A stretch of 64,000 bases of DNA from CAJXYS01 sp913063035. Its GTDB lineage: Bacteria > Pseudomonadota > Alphaproteobacteria > Rhodobacterales > Rhodobacteraceae. The translations under genes and the position numbers were made by a program. The stretch spans positions 1-64,000 of the forward strand of contig NZ_JBOCEG010000010.1 of the NCBI RefSeq assembly GCF_050586465.1, in the 5' to 3' direction. Positions 43,707-50,404 of this stretch are shown here, one piece after another (within the stretch, counting starts at the first letter, position 1; every line of letters begins with the position of its first letter). The notes beneath the pieces are model-generated. The model was not told where the DNA came from. It did no database searches and saw only the letters and a program-made list of their open reading frames with translations.

Positions 43707-43736
43707 AATGTTATAGATTTATAGTTCTATAACATT
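43707..43736. repeat. Perfect 11-bp inverted repeat upstream of the short recombinase
   Basis: AATGTTATAGA (43707-43717) and TCTATAACATT (43726-43736) flank an 8-base AT-rich centre. It lies in the 161-bp gap between the H-NS-like gene and the short recombinase gene. The symmetry and spacer length resemble a recombinase crossover or a dimeric operator; there is no T-run for a terminator on the minus strand. Confidence 0.65.
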
Positions 43737-43749
43737 CCCCCCAAGTTAG

Positions 43750-43941
43750 TTAGCTGTTCGCTTTCGCCTTCCTGCCCTTGCGTGTTTTAAGACAACCACG
43801 CAGTTCAGTAGCGGTAATATTGAATGTCTTGCATAAGTCACGCACTTGCTTCACTGCCTCGTTGCGCTCCGCTTTCATTGCCGCGTCAATTTCTTTTTCC
43901 AGCTGTTCTTTTTGTTCCATTAGCTCTTTTACAGTTGGCAT
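43750..43941 (-). CDS. Truncated H-NS-like protein (oligomerisation domain without the usual DNA-binding domain)
   Basis: 63 residues; AGGAG seven bases before the ATG. The pattern LMEQKEQLEKEIDAAMKAER then VKQVRDLCKTFNITATEL matches the N-terminal dimerisation region of H-NS family proteins of beta- and gammaproteobacteria. The typical C-terminal DNA-binding motif is absent; only a basic tail TRKGRKAKANS remains, which might act as a minimal AT-hook-like contact. Comparable truncated H-NS proteins (H-NST) on other islands antagonise host H-NS. Whether this one silences or counter-silences is not known. Confidence 0.65.
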   Translation of the reverse strand: MPTVKELMEQKEQLEKEIDAAMKAERNEAVKQVRDLCKTFNITATELRGCLKTRKGRKAKANS

Positions 43942-44001
43942 CGCTCAGCTCCTATGTTCATGCTGTTACGATGGTGTGAAATATGCTGGTAATGTCAAGT
44001 G

Positions 44002-44289
44002 TTAGCATACTTCAGCTATGCAGTGCTGCATGTTCAAGTGCGCGATCATACGTTGCTCTACACGTTGTAATGCTTCCACCTGCGCTTTGGACAGTTCGTT
44101 ACTGTGCTGTTTGGAGCGTATGCTGCGTAGACACTGGATGGCCGCGTTCACGCTGTAATCGCGCCCTGTGTGCTTTTGATAGGCATACCAGTTGCTGTTC
44201 TTGCCTAAGTAGTACCTGCTAAATTCCTCAGCGCAGTGCACCAGCCCTGCGCAGCGTAGTTGCCTATATGTTGTTTCAAGTAATGTCAT
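44002..44289 (-). CDS. Small protein resembling DUF6626, function unknown
   Basis: 95 residues; GGAGG ten bases before the ATG. The sequence LRCAGLVHCAEEFSRYYLGKNSNWYAYQKHTGRDYSV, written here only in part for its key residues, resembles from memory a small family (DUF6626) found beside mobile-element genes; this should be confirmed. The helical arrangement with conserved Trp/Tyr residues suggests a small DNA-binding or replication accessory protein. It lies in the minus-strand run downstream of rep. Confidence 0.6.
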   Translation of the reverse strand: MTLLETTYRQLRCAGLVHCAEEFSRYYLGKNSNWYAYQKHTGRDYSVNAAIQCLRSIRSKQHSNELSKAQVEALQRVEQRMIAHLNMQHCIAEVC

Positions 44290-44375
44290 TGTGCTGTGCC
44301 TCCATTGTATTTACCGTTGCTGTTTGAGTTGATTAGTTTTAGCTTTAATTGTTTTGTTTGAATATACTGAAGAAT

Positions 44376-44398
44376 AGCAGCGCCTGCAGTGCGCTGCT
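44376..44398. terminator. Hairpin downstream of rep
   Basis: AGCAGCGC (44376-44383) and GCGCTGCT (44391-44398) form a perfect 8-bp stem, followed by TTTCTTCT on the plus strand. It lies within the 189-bp gap between rep and the DUF6626-like gene. It could separate their expression or serve as part of an origin-like region. Confidence 0.5.
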
Positions 44399-44478
44399 TT
44401 CTTCTGTTGCCTGTCATGTATGCTGCAGCGTTTTCAGCATCGCCGTTCCACGCTATGTGCAGCCCTGCCTGTATCGTG

Positions 44479-44991
44479 TTACAGTGCCTTTAATAATCTG
44501 CGTAGTTTATGAATGTTGTTGCCTGCGTGTGCGCCTGCTGTGCTTGCTGTGTGAGAGAGCTTGTCGCAAAATGTTTCGCTGCCTAAGTGTGTCCATTCGT
44601 GTGTGCAGTAGGTGCCTGTTGCTGCCGTGTTTCGTGCCTTTTCAAATCTTGATGCGATAGGGCAAGCTTCATTAAAGCCTACCCATGTACTGCGTAGAAC
44701 TTGAAGGAATGTGTGCATGTCTCCGTGTGCCTGCATGACAATATGAAAATGCGTATTTTGTCTGCTTATGCCACGTTGCTTAAACACAAAGCGTGGGCAG
44801 CGTAGATTTTCACGCTCAACACGCTTTCCCCAATATGTTCTGTCTACACACTGTAGAAATAGCTGGACGACACGTTCTGCCTGTCGTTCATCTATGTCGT
44901 AGCCGTTTTTAAATTTCAGCGTGCAGAATGTGTCATAACCTTCAGCTACAACCCAGTCACGCATTGCTTGTTGTTCCTGTTTCCTGCTCAT
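44479..44991 (-). CDS. HUH-type replication initiator-like protein
   Basis: 170 residues from the ATG at 44991, with AAAGGA nine bases upstream; a longer frame to 45183 is not supported. Motif 1 is TFCTLKF near residue 21; the HUH motif is His-Phe-His at 81-83 in NTHFHIVM; a candidate nucleophile is Tyr128 in GTYCTHEW, where rolling-circle initiators usually show YxxK (here the Lys position is His). Such proteins nick one DNA strand and stay bound to the 5' end. It may start rolling-circle replication of an excised circle. The assignment rests on these motifs and should be tested by structure prediction. Confidence 0.65.
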   Translation of the reverse strand: MSRKQEQQAMRDWVVAEGYDTFCTLKFKNGYDIDERQAERVVQLFLQCVDRTYWGKRVERENLRCPRFVFKQRGISRQNTHFHIVMQAHGDMHTFLQVLRSTWVGFNEACPIASRFEKARNTAATGTYCTHEWTHLGSETFCDKLSHTASTAGAHAGNNIHKLRRLLKAL

Positions 44992-45018
44992 AACCGCGTT
45001 CCTTTCGCAGTTATTTAT

Positions 45019-45089
45019 CCTTTGTCTGCAAAGGCAGAGAAAAATTGAACTAAGACTACAGCTTGGATAGTGTGCTGACACAAAGGCAG
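45019..45089. promoter_or_regulatory. Candidate origin/operator between rep and the GIY-YIG gene
   Basis: CCTTTG (45019-45024), loop TCTG, CAAAGG (45029-45034) make a perfect 6-bp hairpin. The 9-mer CAAAGGCAG that ends this hairpin occurs again in direct orientation at 45081-45089. The region lies between divergent start codons at 44991 and 45106. Hairpin plus iteron-like repeat next to a Rep gene is the expected form of a nick site, but it could also be a regulatory site. Confidence 0.45.
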
Positions 45090-45105
45090 TGCAAGAGGCG
45101 AGATA

Positions 45106-45726
45106 ATGGCGGTCGTATACGTGTTGGTTAACCCAGCGTTTGACAGTTACGTGAAGGTAGGGCGAACGACGAACTTGGAACAACGACTAAGGTCGTTAGA
45201 CAATACAAGTGTTCCGTTGCCGTTTCGTTGTGTGTTTGCAGTTGAGGTTGACGATGATGCAGGTGTTGAGAGACTTGTTCACAACGCATTTGCAGATCAT
45301 CGCGTGCGTTCAGGCAGGGAGTTTTTTGAAATTGATCCACAGCGTGTAATTTCTGCGCTTAAGCTGACTGGTGGACGTGATGTAACACCGCATAAAGATA
45401 TTGCAGACGACGAAGAAGGACTTGTTGCACTTGAACGTGCTGAAGGAAGGCGACGTATTGTTGGGCTGTTTGATGTTGGGTTGAAACGTGGTGATGTGCT
45501 TACGTTTGCTAACGACGAAACCAATACTGCCTTTGTACAAAGCAACAAGAAAATTGAGTTTGAAGGTGCTTTAGAAAGTGTAAGTGCTGCAGCTCTAAAA
45601 GTTTTGCAGCGAGCTGGCTATGAATGGCGCACTGTAAATGGTTGGCAGTATTGGCAATATGACGGTGAAACGCTTAGTGAGCGCAGGAAACGACTTGAAG
45701 AAACACAAGATACGGATGACGAGTAA
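45106..45726 (+). CDS. GIY-YIG (T5orf172/MUG113-type) nuclease with DUF4357 domain
   Basis: 206 residues; GAGG seven bases before the ATG. Residues 1-80 follow the T5orf172 branch of GIY-YIG: VYVLVNP, SYVKVGRTTNLEQRLRSL, then HNAFADHRVRSGREFFEI. The C-terminal part (about 115-200) matches DUF4357/RAMA, a domain linked to restriction and methylase systems: RGDVLTFA, VEFEG-like FEGALESVSAAALKVL, and NGWQYWQYDGETL. In the classical GIY motif the residues are replaced by VYV and KVG, as usual in this branch. It may act in anti-phage defence or element regulation. Confidence 0.8.
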   Translation: MAVVYVLVNPAFDSYVKVGRTTNLEQRLRSLDNTSVPLPFRCVFAVEVDDDAGVERLVHNAFADHRVRSGREFFEIDPQRVISALKLTGGRDVTPHKDIADDEEGLVALERAEGRRRIVGLFDVGLKRGDVLTFANDETNTAFVQSNKKIEFEGALESVSAAALKVLQRAGYEWRTVNGWQYWQYDGETLSERRKRLEETQDTDDE

Positions 45727-45796
45727 AATTCTGGTCGTTCTTGTTATGTGCTGACCATAGCATTGCAGCAGCTGATATGGAAAAGGAGCTGTTGCT

Positions 45797-46219
45797 ATGT
45801 CGCATCTTGCAAAACTCAACCTCAAAACCGTTCACCGTAACGTGCAAAAGGATCCCGTCTTAGCGCGACGTGAAAAACTGGCTGCAGGCATTGAAGAACA
45901 GGGTAGGGTGCTTGCTGCTGCGCTTGCTGGTGACGAATACACGGTGAAGGTGAAGCGGTGGGAAACGAACGAAACGGGCGAACGAACGCGGGTTGAACGT
46001 GACAAGCGTGTTAGGGCTTGGTTTTTTGAACAAGATGGCGGTTGGTATGTGCAGTGCAGATACGGCAGTCGTATTTTGAATATCAACGGCAAGAGTAACG
46101 CTGTGTTTGTGGACAGGCTGCAGGACGTGGGTGCAGTGCTTGAGGCGTTCAAAAAAGCTGCAGAAACGGGTGAGCTGGATAAGGCGGTTGCATTGGCGAC
46201 AAAAGCACGTTCCAGTTAG
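45797..46219 (+). CDS. DUF6641-like protein, function unknown
   Basis: 140 residues; AAGGAG eight bases before the ATG. The layout, with a charged N-terminus (DPVLARREKLAAGIEEQ), a central KVKRWETNETGERTRVERDKRVRAWFFEQDGGWYVQCRYGSR-type beta region named here by key residues only, and an Ala-rich C-terminal helix, recalls DUF6641 proteins seen on plasmids and phage-like elements. That family name is from memory. It is the last gene before the right end of the island. Confidence 0.6.
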   Translation: MSHLAKLNLKTVHRNVQKDPVLARREKLAAGIEEQGRVLAAALAGDEYTVKVKRWETNETGERTRVERDKRVRAWFFEQDGGWYVQCRYGSRILNINGKSNAVFVDRLQDVGAVLEAFKKAAETGELDKAVALATKARSS

Positions 46220-46225
46220 CTAACT
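46214..46225. repeat. Perfect 12-bp palindrome near the right end
   Basis: AGTTAGCTAACT overlaps the stop codon of the DUF6641-like gene. Its half AGTTAGC recurs at 46324-46330, touching the attR core, and as AGTTAGTTAGC at 43744-43754. These may be arm-type binding sites for an integrase or excision factor. Confidence 0.4.
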
Positions 46226-46274
46226 GCCTTTGCAAGCAGGCGCAGTGCGCGATTAACAAATAATTTACGTGAAG

Positions 46275-46304
46275 TATATTCCTACAGCAACCTGTTGTAA
46301 TATA
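46275..46304. repeat. Imperfect 30-bp dyad 26 bp before attR
   Basis: Outer arms TATATT (46275-46280) and AATATA (46299-46304) are exact, and inside them five of the next seven positions also pair. A possible bending or excision-factor site between the last gene and attR. Confidence 0.35.
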
Positions 46305-46329
46305 AGCAAAAACAAAGACACCAAGTTAG

Positions 46330-46340
46330 CCAAGCGCTGA
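46330..46340. other. attR: right junction with displaced original rpsI end
   Basis: CCAAGCG (46330-46336) followed by CTGA reproduces the original last codons of rpsI (AAG CGC TGA at 46332-46340). It is directly followed by host-like GC-rich sequence and the rpsI terminator. Confidence 0.82.
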
Positions 46341-46366
46341 TCGTCCGGCGCACGGCACATGCTCGG

Positions 46367-46395
46367 AAAGACCCGCGCCCTTGGCGCGGGTCTTT
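46367..46395 (+). terminator. Original rpsI terminator, displaced by the island
   Basis: AAAGACCCGCGCC (46367-46379) and GGCGCGGGTCTTT (46383-46395) form a perfect 13-bp stem with loop CTT. In the joined host sequence it would lie 26 bases after the rpsI stop codon. It now has no host gene upstream. Confidence 0.88.
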
Positions 46396-46501
46396 TGCGT
46401 TCCCGGCTGTCATCGCGCCGTTACGCGGGTGTCATAAATACTGGATATGGCCACGGGATTGGTTTACCGGGACGCCGAGGCAGGTCTCCGAGGTTGGGAA
46501 G

Positions 46502-47380
46502 ATGGGCAGGCAGGCACGGGTGGCGCGTGAAATCAGCTACGCCACATCGGCAAAATCGCGCGGCGGGCGCGCCTTCATCCGGATCATGGAAAACGCGACC
46601 GGACGCATCGGCCTGATCCGGCGTGCCGAGGGCTACGAGCACGAGGTCGCGGCCGGGCGGGGGTTCTGGGACGTCATGGTCGACCGCTACGGGCTCTCGC
46701 TCGAGGTGATCGGGGGGGCGCTGTCGAACATTCCGGCCACCGGTCCGGTGGTGGTGATCGCCAACCATCCCTACGGCATCCTGGACGGCCTGATGCTGGG
46801 GCATATCCTGTCCCGCGCCCGGGGCGATTTCCGCATCCTCGCGCACCGGGTCTTCCGCAAGGCCGAGGAACTCGACCGGGTGGTCCTGCCGATCAATTTC
46901 GACGAGACCAAGGAGGCCGCGCGCCAGAACATCGCGGTCCGGCGCCAGAGCCACGATTACCTGAAGGCCGGCGGCTGCATCGGGGTGTTCCCGGGCGGAA
47001 CGGTCTCGACCGCGCAGCGCCCCTTCGGCGCCCCGATGGACCCGGGCTGGCGCAGTTTCACGGCCAAGCTGATCGCGCGGTCCGACGCGACGGTGGTCCC
47101 GATCTATTTCGACGGCGCCAATTCGCGCCTGTTCCAGCTGGCGAGCCATGTCCACTACACGCTGCGGATGGCCCTCCTGATCAAGGAGTTCCGCAAACGG
47201 GTCGACGAGCCGGTGCGCGTGGTCGTCGGTGCGCCGGTCTCGCGCACCCGCCTGGCCCCCCTGCTTGGCGACCCGCGCGGAATGATGGACTTCCTGCGCG
47301 CCGAGACGTACAAGTTGTCGCCAAAGCCACTGAAATCGCTCGATTACGGATTCGAGTTCGAGGACAAGCACAGGAACTGA
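46502..47380 (+). CDS. Lysophospholipid acyltransferase family protein
   Basis: 292 residues. The catalytic NHPYGILDG (HX4-5D type) near residue 88 and FPGGTVS near residue 164 mark the PlsC/LPLAT superfamily. A basic N-terminus and several amphipathic stretches suggest peripheral membrane association. The substrate is unknown; relatives are sometimes called hemolysin-like or ornithine-lipid acyltransferases. One-base overlap (TGATG) with murI indicates coupling. In the uninterrupted host it would follow rpsI. Confidence 0.82.
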   Translation: MGRQARVAREISYATSAKSRGGRAFIRIMENATGRIGLIRRAEGYEHEVAAGRGFWDVMVDRYGLSLEVIGGALSNIPATGPVVVIANHPYGILDGLMLGHILSRARGDFRILAHRVFRKAEELDRVVLPINFDETKEAARQNIAVRRQSHDYLKAGGCIGVFPGGTVSTAQRPFGAPMDPGWRSFTAKLIARSDATVVPIYFDGANSRLFQLASHVHYTLRMALLIKEFRKRVDEPVRVVVGAPVSRTRLAPLLGDPRGMMDFLRAETYKLSPKPLKSLDYGFEFEDKHRN

Positions 47381-48192
47381 TGGCGGTCGGCATTTTCGAC
47401 TCGGGCCTTGGCGGGCTCACGATCCACGAGGCTGTCGCGCGCCGGCTGCCCGAGCTTCCGCTTGTCTATTACGGTGACAACGCCCACGCGCCCTACGGCG
47501 TGCGCGACACCGACGACATCTTCAGGCTGACATGCGCGGGCGTGGAGCGGCTCTGGGACGATGGCTGCGACCTGGTGATCCTGGCCTGCAACACGGCGAG
47601 CGCCGCGGCGCTGCGCCGCATGCAGGAAACCTGGGTGCCGGGTGACAAGCGCGTGCTCGGCGTGTTCGTGCCGCTGATCGAGGCCCTGACCGAACGGCAA
47701 TGGGGCGACAACTCGCCCCCGCGCGAGGTGGGGGTCAAGCATGTGGCGCTCTTCGCGACGCCGACCACCGTCTCCAGCCGGGCCTTCCAGCGCGAGCTGG
47801 CCTTCCGCGCGATCGGCGTCGATGTCGAGGCCCAGCCCTGTGGCGGGCTGGTCGATGCCATCGAGGACGGCGACATGATCCTGGCGGAGGCGCTGGTGCG
47901 TTCCCATGTGGAGGCGCTGCAGCGCCGGATGCCGAGGCCCGAGGCCGCCGTGCTGGGCTGCACCCACTACCCGTTGATGGCCGACGTGTTCCAGGATGCG
48001 CTCGGGGCCGATGTGGACGTCTACAGCCAGGCCAACCTGGTGGCCGACAGCCTGTCGGACTATATCGATCGCCATCCCGACATGCTGGGCACGGGCGCCG
48101 GCGGGACGTTCCTGACGACCGGCGACGCCGAGCGTGTCTCGCGCAAGGCCACGCAGTTCCTGCGACGCAAGATCACGTTTCAGGCCGCCTGA
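47380..48192 (+). CDS. murI: Glutamate racemase
   Basis: 270 residues. Converts L- to D-glutamate for peptidoglycan. Motifs: FDSGLGGLT at the N-terminus, YGDNAHAPYG, the first catalytic Cys in ACNTAS and the second in GCTHYPL. The chain is intact. Coupled to the acyltransferase gene upstream. Confidence 0.95.
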   Translation: MAVGIFDSGLGGLTIHEAVARRLPELPLVYYGDNAHAPYGVRDTDDIFRLTCAGVERLWDDGCDLVILACNTASAAALRRMQETWVPGDKRVLGVFVPLIEALTERQWGDNSPPREVGVKHVALFATPTTVSSRAFQRELAFRAIGVDVEAQPCGGLVDAIEDGDMILAEALVRSHVEALQRRMPRPEAAVLGCTHYPLMADVFQDALGADVDVYSQANLVADSLSDYIDRHPDMLGTGAGGTFLTTGDAERVSRKATQFLRRKITFQAA

Positions 48193-48250
48193 ATTGCGGT
48201 CGCGCCGCGGACCCCCTACATCATAGACAGAACCTGGAAGGACTTCGTCC

Positions 48251-49279
48251 ATGACGACGCAGAACATCGCCATTCTCGGGGCGTCGGGCTACACGGGCGC
48301 CGAGCTCGTTCGCCTGATCGCGACCCATCCGTCGATGCGGATCGCGGCGCTGGCCGCCGACCGCAAGGCGGGCATGGCGATTGGGGCGGTGTTCCCGCAT
48401 CTGCGTCACCTCGAGCTGCCGGATCTCGTGCGGATCGAGGAGATCGATTTCAGTGGCATCGACCTGGTGTTCTGCGCGCTGCCGCATGCCACGAGCCAGG
48501 CGGTGATCCGCGAATTGCCGCGCGACCTGAAGGTGATCGACCTCTCCGCCGATTTCCGCCTGCGCGACCCGGCGGAATACGAAAAATGGTACGGCCAGCC
48601 GCATGCCGCGCTCGAGCTGCAGGCCGAGGCCGTCTATGGCCTGACCGAGTTCTACCGCGACGAGATCCGCGGCGCACGGCTGATCGCGGGAACGGGCTGC
48701 AACGCGGCGACCGGGCACTACGCCGTCCTGCCATTGCTCGAGGCAGGCGTGATCGAGCCCGACGATATCATCATCGACCTCAAGACGGGGGTGTCGGGGG
48801 CGGGGCGCTCGGCCAAGGAAGGCCTGCTCCATTCCGAGATATCCGAGGGGATGCATCCCTACAACGTCGCCAAGCACCGGCACCTGGCCGAGTTCGACCA
48901 GGAATTCTCGAAGATGGCGGGCGCTCCTGTCCGGGCGACATTCACTCCGCATTTGCTGCCCCAAAACAGGGGGATACTGGCCAGTGTTTATGTAAAGGGC
49001 GCGCCCGGCGCGGTGCATGAGGCGCTGACGCGGCGCTATGCCGACGAGCCGTTCCTGCAGGTGCTGCCGATGGACGAGACACCGGCGACGCGCCATGTGC
49101 GCGGCTCGAACTTCGTGCATATCGGGGTCGTGGGGGACCGCCAGCCCGGGCGCACGATCGTGTTTTCGACACTCGACAACCTGACCAAGGGCTCTTCGGG
49201 CCAGGCGATCCAGAACGCCAACCTGGCCCTCGGTCTCGATGAAACGGCGGGGCTGATGCTTGCGCCGCTCTTCCCGTGA
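48251..49279 (+). CDS. argC: N-acetyl-gamma-glutamyl-phosphate reductase
   Basis: 342 residues, the long (type 1) form. Arginine synthesis, third step. GASGYTGAELVRL is the NADP-binding start; the catalytic Cys is in GTGCNAATGHYAVLP; HTP-type TFTPHLLPQNRGI follows. GGAAGGA lies upstream of the ATG. Confidence 0.95.
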   Translation: MTTQNIAILGASGYTGAELVRLIATHPSMRIAALAADRKAGMAIGAVFPHLRHLELPDLVRIEEIDFSGIDLVFCALPHATSQAVIRELPRDLKVIDLSADFRLRDPAEYEKWYGQPHAALELQAEAVYGLTEFYRDEIRGARLIAGTGCNAATGHYAVLPLLEAGVIEPDDIIIDLKTGVSGAGRSAKEGLLHSEISEGMHPYNVAKHRHLAEFDQEFSKMAGAPVRATFTPHLLPQNRGILASVYVKGAPGAVHEALTRRYADEPFLQVLPMDETPATRHVRGSNFVHIGVVGDRQPGRTIVFSTLDNLTKGSSGQAIQNANLALGLDETAGLMLAPLFP

Positions 49280-49287
49280 GGTAAGCC

Positions 49288-49746
49288 ATGAAGGGTCTTA
49301 AAAAGAAACGCCGAATCCAGTTGATCGTGATCGCCTTCGTGTCGCTTGCCGTCGCGAGCGGCCTGATCGGCTACGCGCTGCGCGACGGTATCGCCTTCTT
49401 CCGCTCGCCGTCGGAGGTGGCCGAGACGCCGCCGTCGGCGGAGGAACGCTTCCGCATCGGCGGCCTGGTCGAAGAGGGCTCGCTGGTCCGCGGCCAGGGC
49501 GAGACGATCACCTTCAACGTGACCGACGGCGCCGCCTCGGTAAAGGTCGCCTATACCGGCGTGTTGCCCGATCTCTTCGCCGAGGGGCAGGGCATGATCG
49601 CCACCGGGACGCTGCAGGGCGACACGTTCGAGGCCTCCGAAATCCTCGCCAAGCACGACGAGGATTACATGCCCAAGGAGGTCGCCGACACGCTGAAGGA
49701 GCAGGGGCTGTTCAAACCGGCGGACGGTGCCGCAGGCGGTTCTTAA
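49288..49746 (+). CDS. ccmE: Cytochrome c maturation heme chaperone CcmE
   Basis: 152 residues: one N-terminal membrane anchor (LIVIAFVSLAVASGLIGYAL) and a periplasmic OB-fold. The heme-binding His is in KHDEDYMPKE near residue 128. It hands heme to the CcmF/CcmH ligase, whose genes follow after an inserted lysis pair. GAGG lies just before the ATG. Confidence 0.95.
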   Translation: MKGLKKKRRIQLIVIAFVSLAVASGLIGYALRDGIAFFRSPSEVAETPPSAEERFRIGGLVEEGSLVRGQGETITFNVTDGAASVKVAYTGVLPDLFAEGQGMIATGTLQGDTFEASEILAKHDEDYMPKEVADTLKEQGLFKPADGAAGGS

Positions 49747-49792
49747 CCTGCGCTGAGGAGGCTTGGCCACGCATCGAGAGGGATGGGTGGCC

Positions 49793-50404
49793 ATGCAGGA
49801 CATCAGGCAGATCGCGGCGGAGATCGTCGCACGCGAAGGCGGGTTCGTGAACGACCCCGACGATCCGGGCGGGCCGACCAAGCACGGCGTCACGCTGGAA
49901 ACGCTGCGCCGGCTGGGCGTCGATCTGGACGGAGACGGGGTCGTCACGGTGTCCGACGTCAAGCGGCTCAGCCGGTCGGAGGCCGCCGAGATCTTCATCA
50001 CCCACTACTATCGCCGCCCGCGGATCGACGCCCTGCCGGAACGGCTCCGGGCGAGCGTGTTCGACATGCAGGTGAACGCCGGCGCGCATGCCGTGCGGAT
50101 CCTGCAGCGGCTCCTGGGCGAGATGGGGCTGGAGGTCGCCGTCGACGGGGTCATCGGCCCCGAGACGATCCGGGCCGCCCATGCCGCGGCCCGCATGGCG
50201 CCCCGCCACCTGGCCGATGCCTACGGTATCGCGCGGCGCAACTACTACTACCGGCTGGCCGACCGCCGGCCGGCGGCGCGGAAATTCGCCCGGCGCCGCG
50301 ACGGCGGCAAGGGCGGCTGGATCCGCCGCGCCGAGGCCTTCATCGCCGAACGCTATCACCTGACGGAGGCCGAGCATCGGGCCCGTGTGGCGGCATGGGG
50401 CTGA
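49793..50404 (+). CDS. GH108-type N-acetylmuramidase, probable GTA endolysin
   Basis: 203 residues from the ATG at 49793 with GAGGGA upstream. EGGFVNDPDDPGGPTKHGVT near residue 14 carries the catalytic Glu of the DUF847/GH108 family, followed by an EF-hand-like insertion (DLDGDGVVTVSDV) and a C-terminal PG_binding_3-type domain. No signal peptide, as in holin-dependent endolysins. It overlaps the next gene by ten bases. In Rhodobacter capsulatus an unlinked endolysin-holin pair lyses cells to release gene transfer agent; this pair looks equivalent. Confidence 0.8.
   Translation: MQDIRQIAAEIVAREGGFVNDPDDPGGPTKHGVTLETLRRLGVDLDGDGVVTVSDVKRLSRSEAAEIFITHYYRRPRIDALPERLRASVFDMQVNAGAHAVRILQRLLGEMGLEVAVDGVIGPETIRAAHAAARMAPRHLADAYGIARRNYYYRLADRRPAARKFARRRDGGKGGWIRRAEAFIAERYHLTEAEHRARVAAWG

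Larger units (their letters stand above)
34316..46336. mobile_element. rpsI-integrated genomic island (~12 kb), defence-carrying, with Rep
   Basis: Visibly AT-rich sequence with different codon use, sharply bounded at both ends by high-GC host DNA. It is flanked by CCAAGCG direct repeats, and joining 34322 to 46337 restores an intact rpsI end plus its terminator. Contents: tyrosine integrase, orphan gene between repeats, Type ISP restriction-modification, two linked unknowns, a small basic protein, a second recombinase, H-NS-like fragment, DUF6626-like, HUH Rep, GIY-YIG/DUF4357, DUF6641-like. No structural phage, conjugation or partition genes were recognised. Confidence 0.9.

Noticed and set aside
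44991..45183. N-terminal extension of the Rep-like protein
   Set aside because: The 64 extra residues overlap the divergent GIY-YIG gene, look non-coding, and the ATG at 44991 has a good ribosome-binding site.
34316..46336. Prophage
   Set aside because: No capsid, portal, terminase, tail or lysis genes in the island.
34316..46336. CRISPR array or cas genes
   Set aside because: No regularly spaced short repeats and no Cas signature in any frame inspected.
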